Assembly (NCBI GenBank): GCA_937958815.1
Contig: CALGMR010000017.1
Location: 1-42,269 of the forward strand
Source of the DNA: an uncultured Rhizobiaceae group bacterium
GTDB lineage: Bacteria; Pseudomonadota; Alphaproteobacteria; Rhizobiales; Rhizobiaceae
Direction of reading: 5' to 3'
DNA: 42,269 nucleotides
The position numbers were made by a program, and so were the translations under genes. Under the pieces are notes generated by a model. It searched no databases. It had not been told where the DNA came from and worked only from the letters and a program-made list of their open reading frames with translations. Below, piece after piece: positions 24,699-33,044 of the stretch (position 1 is its first letter; each line of letters opens with the position of its first letter).

Positions 24699-25904
24699 TT
24701 GAACAAGCGAGATCGCAAAACCAATATGAAAAAAGACCAGTTCAATATTCCCGAAGGAATGATCTATTTAGACGGCAACTCCCTCGGCCCTTTGCCTGTC
24801 GCGGCTTCTGCCCGCGTTCAAAAAACACTGCAGGATGAATGGGGCAAACTGCTGATCAAAGGCTGGAACGAAGCCGGGTGGATGCAACAGCCCAGTGGCG
24901 TTGGAGATCGGGTAGGAGCTTTGATCGGCGCTCCCAAGGGCACGGTTGTTCTGGGCGACACTTTAAGCATCAAGGTCTATCAAGCCTTGGCTGCGGCGCT
25001 AAACATGAACCCTGATCGCCGCATTGTTTTGTCTGACAGCGGCAACTTCCCAACAGATTTATACATGGCCGAGGGATTGTTGGACACGATCGACAAAGGC
25101 CATGAACTGAAGACCGTTGCGTCGCAAGATATTGAAAGTGCGCTGAATGAAGACGTGGCCGTTTTGATGTTGACCCATGTCGATTATCGTTCAGGGCGCA
25201 TGTACGACATGGAAAGGCTAACCGCAAAAGCGCAGAGTTTTGGCATTGTCGTCATTTGGGATCTTGCGCATTCGGCTGGCGCTATGCCGGTGAAAATTGA
25301 AAAATCTAATGCAGAGTTTGCAGTTGGTTGTACCTATAAATATCTGAACGGCGGGCCGGGGGCACCCGCATTTATCTATGTAAGATCAGATTTGACCGAT
25401 ACCGTCCAACCCGCCTTGTCAGGTTGGTTGGGCCACAGTGCCCCTTTTGCATTTGAACAAAAATATCGCGCTGGTGCAGGCATTGAGAGAATGCGCGTTG
25501 GCACGCCTCCCATTATCCAACTGGCCTCTTTGGAAGCTGCTTTGGATATATGGGACGGTGTGGATTTGAACGACATTCGCGAACGATCAATCGCTTTGTC
25601 TGAGCTTTTCATCAAAGAAGTGGAAGCGCGTTGTCCGCAATTGAAACTTGCAAGCCCGCGCGACCCAAAGGAGCGAGGTTCGCAAGTCTCCTTCGCGTTC
25701 GAAGAAGGATATGCGGTTGTGCAAGCGTTGATCGCGCGCGATGTTGTGGGAGATTTTCGAGCGCCCAATATTATGCGGTTTGGGTTCACGCCACTTTTCA
25801 TTGATGAAGATTATGTTTTAAAAGCGGTTCAAATTCTGGAAGATATTATGACCCAAAGTGTTTGGGACAATCCGCAATTCAAGAAACGATCGGCCGTGAC
25901 TTAG
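24699..25904 (+). CDS. kynU: Kynureninase
   Basis: A 401-residue PLP-dependent fold-type I enzyme. Signatures are 'YLDGNSLGPLP' near the N-terminus, 'DSGNFPTDLYMAEGL', 'LTHVDYRSGRMYDM' and 'WDLAHSAGAMPV' (PLP-contacting Asp). The Schiff-base lysine is Lys214 in 'GCTYKYLNGGPGAPAF', followed by 'GIERMRVGTPPIIQLASLEAAL'. It hydrolyses kynurenine or 3-hydroxykynurenine to (3-hydroxy)anthranilate and alanine in tryptophan breakdown. The TTG at 24699 has GGAG 7 nt upstream; ATG 24726 is an alternative but lacks a good site. The other kynurenine genes (kynA, kynB) are not nearby. It ends 4 nt from the convergent IVD stop. Confidence 0.92.
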   Translation: MNKRDRKTNMKKDQFNIPEGMIYLDGNSLGPLPVAASARVQKTLQDEWGKLLIKGWNEAGWMQQPSGVGDRVGALIGAPKGTVVLGDTLSIKVYQALAAALNMNPDRRIVLSDSGNFPTDLYMAEGLLDTIDKGHELKTVASQDIESALNEDVAVLMLTHVDYRSGRMYDMERLTAKAQSFGIVVIWDLAHSAGAMPVKIEKSNAEFAVGCTYKYLNGGPGAPAFIYVRSDLTDTVQPALSGWLGHSAPFAFEQKYRAGAGIERMRVGTPPIIQLASLEAALDIWDGVDLNDIRERSIALSELFIKEVEARCPQLKLASPRDPKERGSQVSFAFEEGYAVVQALIARDVVGDFRAPNIMRFGFTPLFIDEDYVLKAVQILEDIMTQSVWDNPQFKKRSAVT

Positions 25905-25908
25905 AACG

Positions 25909-27072
25909 TCACGCCATTGCGCTCATCATTTCCCGTCCGATCAACATGCGGCGTATTTCTGATGTGCCTGCGCCAATTTCCATAAGCTTGGCATCGCGGA
26001 ACAAACGGCTGACAGGGGTTTCATTCATGAAGCCTGCACCCCCCATAGCTTGAACCGCTTGGTGCGCCACCACCATGGCTTCTTCTGACGAATATAAAAC
26101 ACAAGCCGCTGCGTCTTGACGGGTCACTTCACCTCGGTCACAGGCTTTGGCAACTTCATAAACATAGGCACGGGCTGAATTCATTTTGGTGTACATATCG
26201 GCGATCTTGCCCTGCATCAGCTGAAAGTTGCCAATGCTTTCGCCGAACTGTTTGCGCTCCACCAAATAAGGCATGATTTCATCTAGGCACGCTGCCATAA
26301 TCCCGCAGCCAATGCCCGACAAGACCACGCGCTCGAAGTCGAGGCCTGACATCAGAACGCGCACACCTTTTCCCTCTTCGCCCAAGACGTTTTCAAACGG
26401 CACTTCCACATTGTCGAACACGAGTTCTACAGTGTTGGAACCGCGCATCCCCAGTTTGTCGAAGTGGTTTGATTGGGTGAAACCGGGCATATCTTTCTTG
26501 ATGAGAAACGCCGTCATGCCTTTGGAACCCGCATCGGGGTCGGTCTTGGCATACACCACCAACGTGTTGGCTTCTCCACCATTGGTGATCCAGTATTTGG
26601 TGCCGTTGAGCCGATAATATCCGTTCATCCGCTCGGCGGATAATTTCATCCCCACCACATCTGAACCAGCACCAGATTCTGACATTGCTAAAGCGCCGAC
26701 GCTTTTCCCGCTAATCAAATCTGGCAGATATTGCTTCTTTTGTTCTTCGTTCCCATTGAGGTTGATTTGGTTGACACAGAGGTTTGAATGCGCGCCATAG
26801 CTGAGAGATACAGACGCACTGGCGCGGGCGATTTCTTCCACTGCAACCGTGTGCGCCAGATACCCCATACCCGCACCGCCGTCTTCTTCTGGCACCGTGA
26901 TGCCCAACAGGCCAAGTTCACCCATTTCTTCCCAAAGTTCCGGCGGAAATGTGTTGCTTGAATCGATTTCAGCAGCCAATGGCTTTACACGATCTTGCGC
27001 CCAGCGGTGTACCATTTCGCGCAGGGCATTTACATCGTCACCAAGGTCAAACTTCATCGTATGATTGAACAT
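25909..27072 (-). CDS. ivd: Isovaleryl-CoA dehydrogenase
   Basis: A 387-residue acyl-CoA dehydrogenase. It has the FAD/substrate loop 'ALAMSESGAGSDVVGMKLSAE', 'KYWITNGGEANTLVVYAK' and the C-terminal 'YLVERKQFGESIGNFQLMQGKIADMYT' and 'GAGTSEIRRMLIGRE'. The catalytic base appears as Glu247 in 'SGLDFERVVLSG', the position used by isovaleryl-CoA dehydrogenases. Other family members use a later Glu; here that position reads 'GGAGFMNETPVSRLFRDAK'. It converts isovaleryl-CoA to 3-methylcrotonyl-CoA in leucine catabolism. Start ATG 27072 (MFNHTMKFD) fits the family; the open upstream frame is not coding-like. Its usual partners (methylcrotonyl-CoA carboxylase) are absent here. Confidence 0.9.
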   Translation of the reverse strand: MFNHTMKFDLGDDVNALREMVHRWAQDRVKPLAAEIDSSNTFPPELWEEMGELGLLGITVPEEDGGAGMGYLAHTVAVEEIARASASVSLSYGAHSNLCVNQINLNGNEEQKKQYLPDLISGKSVGALAMSESGAGSDVVGMKLSAERMNGYYRLNGTKYWITNGGEANTLVVYAKTDPDAGSKGMTAFLIKKDMPGFTQSNHFDKLGMRGSNTVELVFDNVEVPFENVLGEEGKGVRVLMSGLDFERVVLSGIGCGIMAACLDEIMPYLVERKQFGESIGNFQLMQGKIADMYTKMNSARAYVYEVAKACDRGEVTRQDAAACVLYSSEEAMVVAHQAVQAMGGAGFMNETPVSRLFRDAKLMEIGAGTSEIRRMLIGREMMSAMA

Positions 27073-27311
27073 CACAGTCTCCAATAGTTCACTCAGCTCC
27101 AAAACGAGATGAATTTGGAACCCGTCAAACAGTGTTATTGGGATGGTTGGAGAAGGCAAGATCCGATACACAAAGCCCCCGCAAAATGTGGAGTTACTTT
27201 GTCGCAATGAAAAAAGCGGGGGTGTTGAAAATTCTGGCGGAATCGAAATTCGGATGCCGCTACGGAGAAATAACGTATTCGGAACATTCTCCGTTGCTGT
27301 GTTCGTAACGT

Positions 27312-27341
27312 GATTTCGGGAAACACGTGTTCCCCGAAATC
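27312..27341. terminator. Inverted repeat 3' of the cysteine-repeat protein gene
   Basis: GATTTCGGG (27312-27320) pairs with CCCGAAATC (27333-27341), and inner AA/TT pairs extend the stem around ACACGTG. It lies just beyond the stop of the minus-strand gene at 27353, where a terminator would be expected. No T-run follows on either strand, so the call is weak. Confidence 0.4.
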
Positions 27342-27352
27342 ATTGCCAACGA

Positions 27353-30300
27353 TTAGCGCAGTGGTGTGATGCAACGACCTTGGAACAATACCTTGCCCTT
27401 AGAACATTGTCGTTGCGCTGGTCGCGGCCTTTGGAGTGTCACGCAGCGGTTGCGTCTACGGTCGTAAACTTGTCCGCGTTTGCAGTTTGGGCGCGCCGTG
27501 ACGCAACGGTTGCGTTTGCGGTCGTAAACTTGTCCACGTCTGCAGTTTGGGCGGACAGTCACGCAACGGTTGCGTCTGCGATCATAAACCTGACCTCGTT
27601 TGCAAGTGGGCCGAGCCGTGATGCAACGGTTTCTTCTTTGATCGTAGACCTGACCGCGTTTGCAGTTTGGGCGCGCCGTGATGCAACGGTTTCTTCTTTG
27701 GTCGTAGACTTGACCGCGTTTGCATGTTGGCCGCGGCGTGATGCAACGGTTCCTTCTTTGGTCGTAGACCTGACCGCGTTTGCAAGTTGGCCGCGGTGTG
27801 ATGCAACGGTTTCTTCTTTGATCATAGACCTGACCTTTTTTGCATGTTGGTCGTGGTCTGATGCACTGCGTTTTGCTCCTGTTCAGAACCGTTCCGCGGC
27901 GACAGACACAACGTCCAGCACTTGTGCGGATTTGACCTGGGAGCAGTTTGCAAAGTTGCGGTTCAACACGACGCGGGACACAACGTGTGCGGCTCCTGTT
28001 CAAAACCGTTCCGCGAGGGCAGACACAACGTCCAGCACTTGTGCGGATTTGGCCTGGCAGCAGCTTGCAAAGTTGTGGTTCAGCACGACGCGGGACACAA
28101 CGTGTACGGCTACGATTGAGAACCGTTCCGCGGCGACAGACGCAACGTCCAGCACTTGTGCGGATTTGACCCGGCAATAATTTGCAAAGTTTCGGCTGTG
28201 TTTGCGGTGTGATGCAACGCGTTCGATTGCTGTTCAAAGCCGTCCCACGGCGGCAAACACAACGTCCGGCTGCTGTACGAACCTGGCCAGGCAGCAATGT
28301 GCACTGTCTGGGTGTTGGGATTGGAATGGGCGTCACACCGCCACTTTGACCCACACATTTGCCACCGCGATATTTGGTGCCCTCGGGGCAAACACAGCGT
28401 CCTGCATCATTGAGTACGAATGAGGGTGAGCATTGTTTCTGTTCTGGCTTGTCTTCACCAACCGAAGAGCAGGCTTTCCCGAATGTTTCGCTTGGCGAGT
28501 TGTCGATTGGCAAAACACTGCCCGTGGCACAATTTTCCATGCGCGCAGGAGTGCGGCCGATAGATACCGTGACATCGAAAGAACGGCTGTCTCCTTGGTT
28601 CAAAAGACCACCAGGGATTTCACAATACATGGATGCTGCAGGAACAGGGGTACATTCCCACTCAGGTCCATCTGGCGTAACGGTTTCAATATTTGCAGCC
28701 GCACCATTTGCAACCAGAAGTGCAACATCATCGACTTTGATGCGTCCGGCGGGTGCAGCCGTCCCATTATTGGTCACGGTAATTGTGCACTCGGCTTTCG
28801 TGTCGCGAGATGTGAGTTTGCATTCTTTGTTGATGGCAAGATCAGGCGAGCCTTGATCTACGCCCGGCACACGTTGTGTTGCACAGGCTCTGTTGTTGCC
28901 GAGTTCGCTTTCATTTGGAACGCGTTCCAACACCGCACAATTCTCGATCTGGCGGCTATCATAGCTGCCAGGAACGATCGTGGCGCGCACACTGACAGTC
29001 ATGGCAGAACCAATTGGCAATGTGACATTTCCTGCTGTTGCACAACGGAAGTTTCCGCCACCTGTGTCTGTACAAGCCCAAGGTGGTGAGGGGGCAAACT
29101 GCGAAGTGGATGGAGTGCCGGTCGGATAAGTGTCGTTAATCACCAATGGACCAACATATGTTGAAGGACCAACGTTGCGCACAGTGATTGTAAAGTCGCA
29201 AACGCCGTCAAATGAACACTGGAAACTGTCTGCTTTCTTTAAAATTTCAAGATCAGCCTTCTGCGGGTTTTCTGGTCGTCTTGGTGGGCGAATTGGGATG
29301 GACGCACAATCCTTGTCGTTTGTGAGATCGCCAAAAGGAGCAGGAATGTCGGAAGCCGTGTAATCCAGCTCTGCGCAATTGGTGATGATGTGCCACAGAC
29401 GGCGCGTTAAGTGACGCAAGCTCACGTCCAAGATCACAGAGTCACCCGGGTTCAGCGTAGTCGATGGATGTTTACACGTCATTGGCGTGGTGTTTGGCAC
29501 GCATGTCCATGGTGCGTTGGGTGGCCCTTCAAGGACCGCAGGCCCTTGGGTGACAACCTCGTCGAGAGCTATTGGACCTGTATAGGGAACGTCGCCAAGA
29601 TTGGTCACAGTAATGCGGAATTTACATCCTCCTGTAAGCGTACATTCTTCAACAAGAGCCTGCTTTTTAACTTCCAAGTCAGGATTCTTTTGAGGTTCCG
29701 GACAATCAATTTCTTCTGGAATGACAATTTCAATAACCTGCGCACAGCACAAGCTCCAGCCTTCACCGAGGCCAGCTGAAATCTCTGTTCCCACCACAGT
29801 GAACGACATACTTGTTCCCGGCACAGCTCCAAAAATGGTCCATGTCAAAACACCGCCGCCAGGAGGAACTATTTGCGCTCCAGGATTGACGGTCACACCC
29901 GGAGTGAGGGCAACCAATTCGATAGAACGGCCGCTCATTTCAGGGCCGAATGGCATACTGTATGTGTAAGTGCCATCACCTGTGCCTGAACAACGAACTT
30001 CCCCTTCGACAAGTTTGAAACAAGCTTCACCCTCTGGTGTCCCACCGTCGTCTGGTGTGCGGTCGCAGTCCGTCAGGTCAACGAGGATGCTTGAGGGCGT
30101 GCCCGTTCTCCAATCGCCATCATCAGGTGTTGCTGGATCGTGGGTGAACATTTCAAACGAGTCTCCACCACCTTCATCAACGGTCAGCTTTGCCTGGTTG
30201 TCGATTGAGCGTGGTACTGGAAAATCTGCCTGATCAATTTTGGCAGTAATTGACAATTCAAAAGACAAAGAACCTGTTTCAAATGCGGCATGATCAAATC

Positions 30301-30775
30301 TGAAACCAGGCACAGAAACCGTGTCGTTCGGTGATCCAATTGTGCCGATTGCAACAACAGGTGCGCCGCCCCCAGCACCAATAATGTCACCACGAATACT
30401 GGCAGATTGCACTGACAGTCCAGCCGGAAGTTGATCTCGCAAACTCAGACGCACTGCAGTTATTTCGTCCCTGAAGTCAGTCCTGTCCAAAATAGCTGGG
30501 TCGTAGTTGACATTGAAGCGCACTTTATAAGTCGCATAATTGCAGCTGCGTTGAACGCCTGTTTTATGAAACGTGACACGGGTTCCATCGTCGTCGTCAG
30601 AGCGCTCCTGCGGTTGCGACTTGAAGAATGTTTGACCCTTTGTTTGAGCAACAGCCGAGCTGGCAAAGAAAGCCAACGCCTGTAAAAACAGCATCACCAT
30701 TAAGGTGACTTGAACTGAAAACTTGATCAAAGAAGAATTTGAACTTGGATCACATGTCTTGATTGAATGTTTCAT
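27353..30775 (-). CDS. Secreted DUF11-domain protein with C-terminal cysteine tandem repeats
   Basis: A 1140-residue exported protein. Signal peptide residues 1-43 ('VTLMVMLFLQALAFFASSAVA-Q'). The N-terminal beta-rich region (~45-330) is followed by three DUF11-like domains at ~360-490, ~505-635 and ~640-755. Each has 'DLxIxK..C...C.(F/I)TVxN.G...Y.GP' and paired cysteines. From ~775 the protein is cysteine-rich. Four 37-39-residue repeats of the form 'CKLLPGQIRTSAGRCVCRRGT' are followed by seven ~20-residue repeats of the form 'CKRGQVYDQRRNRCITPRPT' and a degenerate last copy. ATG 30775 has GAGGAG 8 nt upstream and follows the beta-propeller gene by 11 nt. The repeats are highly basic with evenly spaced Cys pairs, suggesting a disulfide-stabilised, polyanion- or surface-binding tail. 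Function unknown. Confidence 0.8.
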   Translation of the reverse strand: MKHSIKTCDPSSNSSLIKFSVQVTLMVMLFLQALAFFASSAVAQTKGQTFFKSQPQERSDDDDGTRVTFHKTGVQRSCNYATYKVRFNVNYDPAILDRTDFRDEITAVRLSLRDQLPAGLSVQSASIRGDIIGAGGGAPVVAIGTIGSPNDTVSVPGFRFDHAAFETGSLSFELSITAKIDQADFPVPRSIDNQAKLTVDEGGGDSFEMFTHDPATPDDGDWRTGTPSSILVDLTDCDRTPDDGGTPEGEACFKLVEGEVRCSGTGDGTYTYSMPFGPEMSGRSIELVALTPGVTVNPGAQIVPPGGGVLTWTIFGAVPGTSMSFTVVGTEISAGLGEGWSLCCAQVIEIVIPEEIDCPEPQKNPDLEVKKQALVEECTLTGGCKFRITVTNLGDVPYTGPIALDEVVTQGPAVLEGPPNAPWTCVPNTTPMTCKHPSTTLNPGDSVILDVSLRHLTRRLWHIITNCAELDYTASDIPAPFGDLTNDKDCASIPIRPPRRPENPQKADLEILKKADSFQCSFDGVCDFTITVRNVGPSTYVGPLVINDTYPTGTPSTSQFAPSPPWACTDTGGGNFRCATAGNVTLPIGSAMTVSVRATIVPGSYDSRQIENCAVLERVPNESELGNNRACATQRVPGVDQGSPDLAINKECKLTSRDTKAECTITVTNNGTAAPAGRIKVDDVALLVANGAAANIETVTPDGPEWECTPVPAASMYCEIPGGLLNQGDSRSFDVTVSIGRTPARMENCATGSVLPIDNSPSETFGKACSSVGEDKPEQKQCSPSFVLNDAGRCVCPEGTKYRGGKCVGQSGGVTPIPIPTPRQCTLLPGQVRTAAGRCVCRRGTALNSNRTRCITPQTQPKLCKLLPGQIRTSAGRCVCRRGTVLNRSRTRCVPRRAEPQLCKLLPGQIRTSAGRCVCPRGTVLNRSRTRCVPRRVEPQLCKLLPGQIRTSAGRCVCRRGTVLNRSKTQCIRPRPTCKKGQVYDQRRNRCITPRPTCKRGQVYDQRRNRCITPRPTCKRGQVYDQRRNRCITARPNCKRGQVYDQRRNRCITARPTCKRGQVYDRRRNRCVTVRPNCRRGQVYDRKRNRCVTARPNCKRGQVYDRRRNRCVTLQRPRPAQRQCSKGKVLFQGRCITPLR
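27437..27850 (-). repeat. Seven tandem ~60-bp in-frame repeats (20-residue cysteine units)
   Basis: Seven near-identical 60-bp units encode P(T/N)C(K/R)(K/R)GQVYD(Q/R)(R/K)RNRC(I/V)T-x-R. Variation falls mostly at the same positions, the Thr/Asn, Gln/Arg and Ile/Val alternatives, consistent with expansion by slippage or unequal recombination. A degenerate eighth copy ('CSKGKVLFQGRC') closes the protein. Confidence 0.92.
27851..28312 (-). repeat. Four tandem ~117-bp in-frame repeats (39-residue cysteine units)
   Basis: Four units (three of 39 residues and one of 37) each carry 'C-x-LLPGQ(I/V)RT(S/A)AGRCVC-x-RGT-x-LN...RTRC', i.e. four cysteines per unit. The middle copies are almost identical. 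A fifth, diverged copy precedes them ('CSPSFVLNDAGRCVCPEGTKYRGGKC'). Confidence 0.9.
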
Positions 30776-30786
30776 AATTCTTCTCC

Positions 30787-32724
30787 TCACCGGCACATCA
30801 GGTTGGGTGTTTGCACGGTGATCGTGGTTTTGCAGCATGGGAAATAACCGCCTTTTCGGGCATCACTTCCTTTGAACAAACACAGCCCCAATCTCACTCG
30901 GTCTCCCGGCAATGTTCCACCGAGTTTAAAGGTGAATGGGCTGTCGCCAGTTGGTCGCGATTGACGCGCTGGCGATACACTTATTCCAGGTGTTCTGCTG
31001 TCTGTTTTGAGTGTATCTGCACCGACCCCTGCAGAACCGCGCAGATAAATATCGGCGATCAGGTCGCCGTCTGGCGCGCATTCAAAATAGATATCGTCAA
31101 GTTTCGCGCATGCGTTTCCGTATTCAGGGACTTCGCCCCCCGGATAACCAACAGGATCGCCATAGCCCGGATAGCCACCAACTGTTCCAGCACACGGGCG
31201 ATACACTTCCACATCACCCACATGTCCGCGCACTTCTGCGTCTTCGAACAAATTGTCATAGTCAAAAAACCAACTGCCGAACGGCGGTTGATTTTTTGGG
31301 CGCACAAGAGACTTCGGTGTTAGTTGCAACCCGTGAACAGCAAGAGGTCCGTCAGGGCCTAGGCGATCAATCAGATCAGCATTGTCACGAAGTTTGTCAC
31401 CTGTTTTGAACAGGTTTGCATCGCATTTGCGCGTATCCAATTGGTATGTTTCGTCGTACCCGTATTGCAGGTCGATACCGCCTGCAGATTGTTGATGCCC
31501 GTTTGGAAACCCAACAGCATATGTGTCAGGTGTGGCGACCCACACAGACCGTGTTTCAGGATCGTCGGGAGTTTCAAGGTAATATCGTAAGACTTCCCCT
31601 TTGCCCGACTTGGCAAAGCGAGAATAGTCATAGCGGTTTTCTGTCTCACCCCGTTGAGCAAGATACATGAAGCCTTTGTTGTCGAAGGCGATGTCGGTGA
31701 CCTTGTCATCGCGATCAGCCTTCACATCCAATTCCCATCGGGCATCGTTTATGAAAGCACCTTCCACACCTAGCCCCACAGACCAGATTTGAAGTCCACC
31801 TTCCACGGCATAATAAAGGCGGCCACGGTGAACGGCGACGCCCCAGATGCGGCGGTCGGCTTCCGTGTAGCCCCAGGTTTCAGTGTCTTCTGTGTCAAAC
31901 CCACCACCAGAAATATCCATCACAGCGCCATCATCTGCTACGGGTTCGAGCCCCGCTGCAGACCTGCCGGTTGTGCCGTGATCGAATGCCTCAAGAACGG
32001 TTCCATCCAAAGCCAATCGATGCACGAGACCGGTGTCCACATCAGAGACAAACAGATGACGCGAACGCTTGTCGAATGTGATGTTGCCGAGCGCGGCTCC
32101 GCTGTTGCCTTCGATAGTTGCAAACAGGGTAACTTCACCCGTTTCACCGTTGATTTTCCAAATGGCGCCAGGGCCAGCATCGTCAGGGCCGAATTGCCCC
32201 TGCATGAACCGCGCCCCCTCTTTGCCGCGTCTTAGACGTTCAGCGCGACCATCTTCATCTATATCGTCCTCGACAATTTGAATACCGTGAAGGGATGTGG
32301 ATGTGACGTATAAGTTCGGGGTTCCGGGTTCTCCAAGCTCGTTTTTCCCATCGTCATATGCAAGGCCAAACACTTGTCCGATTTGGGACGCCTTCACTTC
32401 AAAAGGCAAGGGGGTGTTGACCAGTTGTCCGCGCGCTGGCTCGCCGAGAGTAGACGTATTTATGATCCGCAATGTCGCTGTGTCCGGATCGATAAATGTT
32501 TCATCTATTGGATCGACTCCGGGCAGCAGGCCCTCATCAAAATTGGGAATATGGGTTTGGGAAAATCCCGTAATGGCTGTGGAGCCCGGGTTGATAATGG
32601 GAACCTCTTGCGCATTCAAAGTCGAATGTGAAAAAGCGACGAACCCAGTAAAGAGCGCTGTTGTAGCGATCAAATTGCGATGGCGCTTTAACGTCGACCT
32701 ACTGGTGTTGATTGAGGTTCTCAT
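30787..32724 (-). CDS. Secreted beta-propeller-like protein, unknown function
   Basis: A 645-residue exported protein. The signal peptide ends near 'STLNA-QEVPI'. The body contains blade-like strands: 'IGQVFGLAYDD', 'GAIWKINGETGEVTLFATIEGNSGAALGNITFDKRSRHLFVSDVDTGLVHRLAL', 'RIWGVAVHRGRLYYAVEGGLQIWSVGL' and 'VTDIAFDNKGFMYLAQRG'. The pattern suggests an NHL/SMP30-like six- or seven-bladed propeller. The C-terminal ~150 residues contain 'GYPGYGDPVGYPGG', then a cysteine-containing module ending 'GGYFPCCKTTITVQTPNLMCR'. ATG 32724 has AAGGGA 6 nt upstream; ATG 32730 and 32739 are less likely. It precedes the cysteine-repeat protein by 11 nt and shares its end-of-protein Cys style, so a joint extracellular complex is plausible. 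No catalytic motif is recognised. Confidence 0.75.
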   Translation of the reverse strand: MRTSINTSRSTLKRHRNLIATTALFTGFVAFSHSTLNAQEVPIINPGSTAITGFSQTHIPNFDEGLLPGVDPIDETFIDPDTATLRIINTSTLGEPARGQLVNTPLPFEVKASQIGQVFGLAYDDGKNELGEPGTPNLYVTSTSLHGIQIVEDDIDEDGRAERLRRGKEGARFMQGQFGPDDAGPGAIWKINGETGEVTLFATIEGNSGAALGNITFDKRSRHLFVSDVDTGLVHRLALDGTVLEAFDHGTTGRSAAGLEPVADDGAVMDISGGGFDTEDTETWGYTEADRRIWGVAVHRGRLYYAVEGGLQIWSVGLGVEGAFINDARWELDVKADRDDKVTDIAFDNKGFMYLAQRGETENRYDYSRFAKSGKGEVLRYYLETPDDPETRSVWVATPDTYAVGFPNGHQQSAGGIDLQYGYDETYQLDTRKCDANLFKTGDKLRDNADLIDRLGPDGPLAVHGLQLTPKSLVRPKNQPPFGSWFFDYDNLFEDAEVRGHVGDVEVYRPCAGTVGGYPGYGDPVGYPGGEVPEYGNACAKLDDIYFECAPDGDLIADIYLRGSAGVGADTLKTDSRTPGISVSPARQSRPTGDSPFTFKLGGTLPGDRVRLGLCLFKGSDARKGGYFPCCKTTITVQTPNLMCR

Positions 32725-32811
32725 AGCCATTCCCTTCATCCATTCGGGAATGCGCAAATGCGCCCAAGCCTTCTGTTTGAGGCCTGACCAAAATCCCGTG
32801 GGTAACGAATA

Positions 32812-32851
32812 TGTCAACTGGCGTGATTGGTCTGTGCAAATTGTCACAGAC
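32812..32851 (-). promoter_or_regulatory. Dyad plus TTGACA upstream of the beta-propeller/cysteine-repeat operon
   Basis: On the minus strand a perfect TTGACA (-35 hexamer, 32812-32817) lies about 90 nt before the ATG. The matching -10 is weak (GATTTG-like). Fourteen nucleotides further upstream is the dyad GTCTGTG-N8-CACAGAC (32830-32851), at a position suiting an activator. The site lies in the divergent gap to htpG. Confidence 0.4.
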
Positions 32852-32950
32852 ACTTGAACTCAACGTGAAGGCCGCCTTGAGGGATTTGAAAACGCAAACA
32901 GCTTTCCAGCACCCACAATGAATTTTGGCCGAAGAAACACGTCAACGTCT

Positions 32951-32982
32951 CTTGTCCCAGTTGATCGCGAACAATATATACG
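32951..32982 (+). promoter_or_regulatory. Sigma-32 (RpoH)-type heat-shock promoter of htpG
   Basis: CTTG (32951-32954), an 18-nt spacer and AATATATACG (32973-32982) match the alphaproteobacterial RpoH pattern CTTG-N17/18-CYTATNTNNG at the -35 core, TAT-T and final G. It sits 62 nt upstream of the htpG ATG, as expected for a chaperone gene. Confidence 0.65.
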
Positions 32983-33044
32983 ACGATGCCCAGCAAACAT
33001 GATGCTGGATCACATCAATACAACTGCCTTGAGGGTCAATCGGT

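Noticed and set aside
25895..25913. CGTGAC/GTCACG hairpin between kynureninase and IVD as a bidirectional terminator
   Set aside because: The stem is 6 bp with no T-tract on either strand, and it overlaps both stop codons. It may be chance.
27072..27207. 45-residue N-terminal extension of isovaleryl-CoA dehydrogenase
   Set aside because: Family proteins begin close to MFNHTMKFD; the upstream residues are unlike an acyl-CoA dehydrogenase and have no start with a ribosome site.
27380..28180. Long plus-strand open frame antisense to the cysteine-repeat array
   Set aside because: It is the mirror of a 60-bp/117-bp repeat whose codon pattern keeps the other strand open. It has no ribosome site or family resemblance, and the minus-strand protein has a signal peptide and domains.
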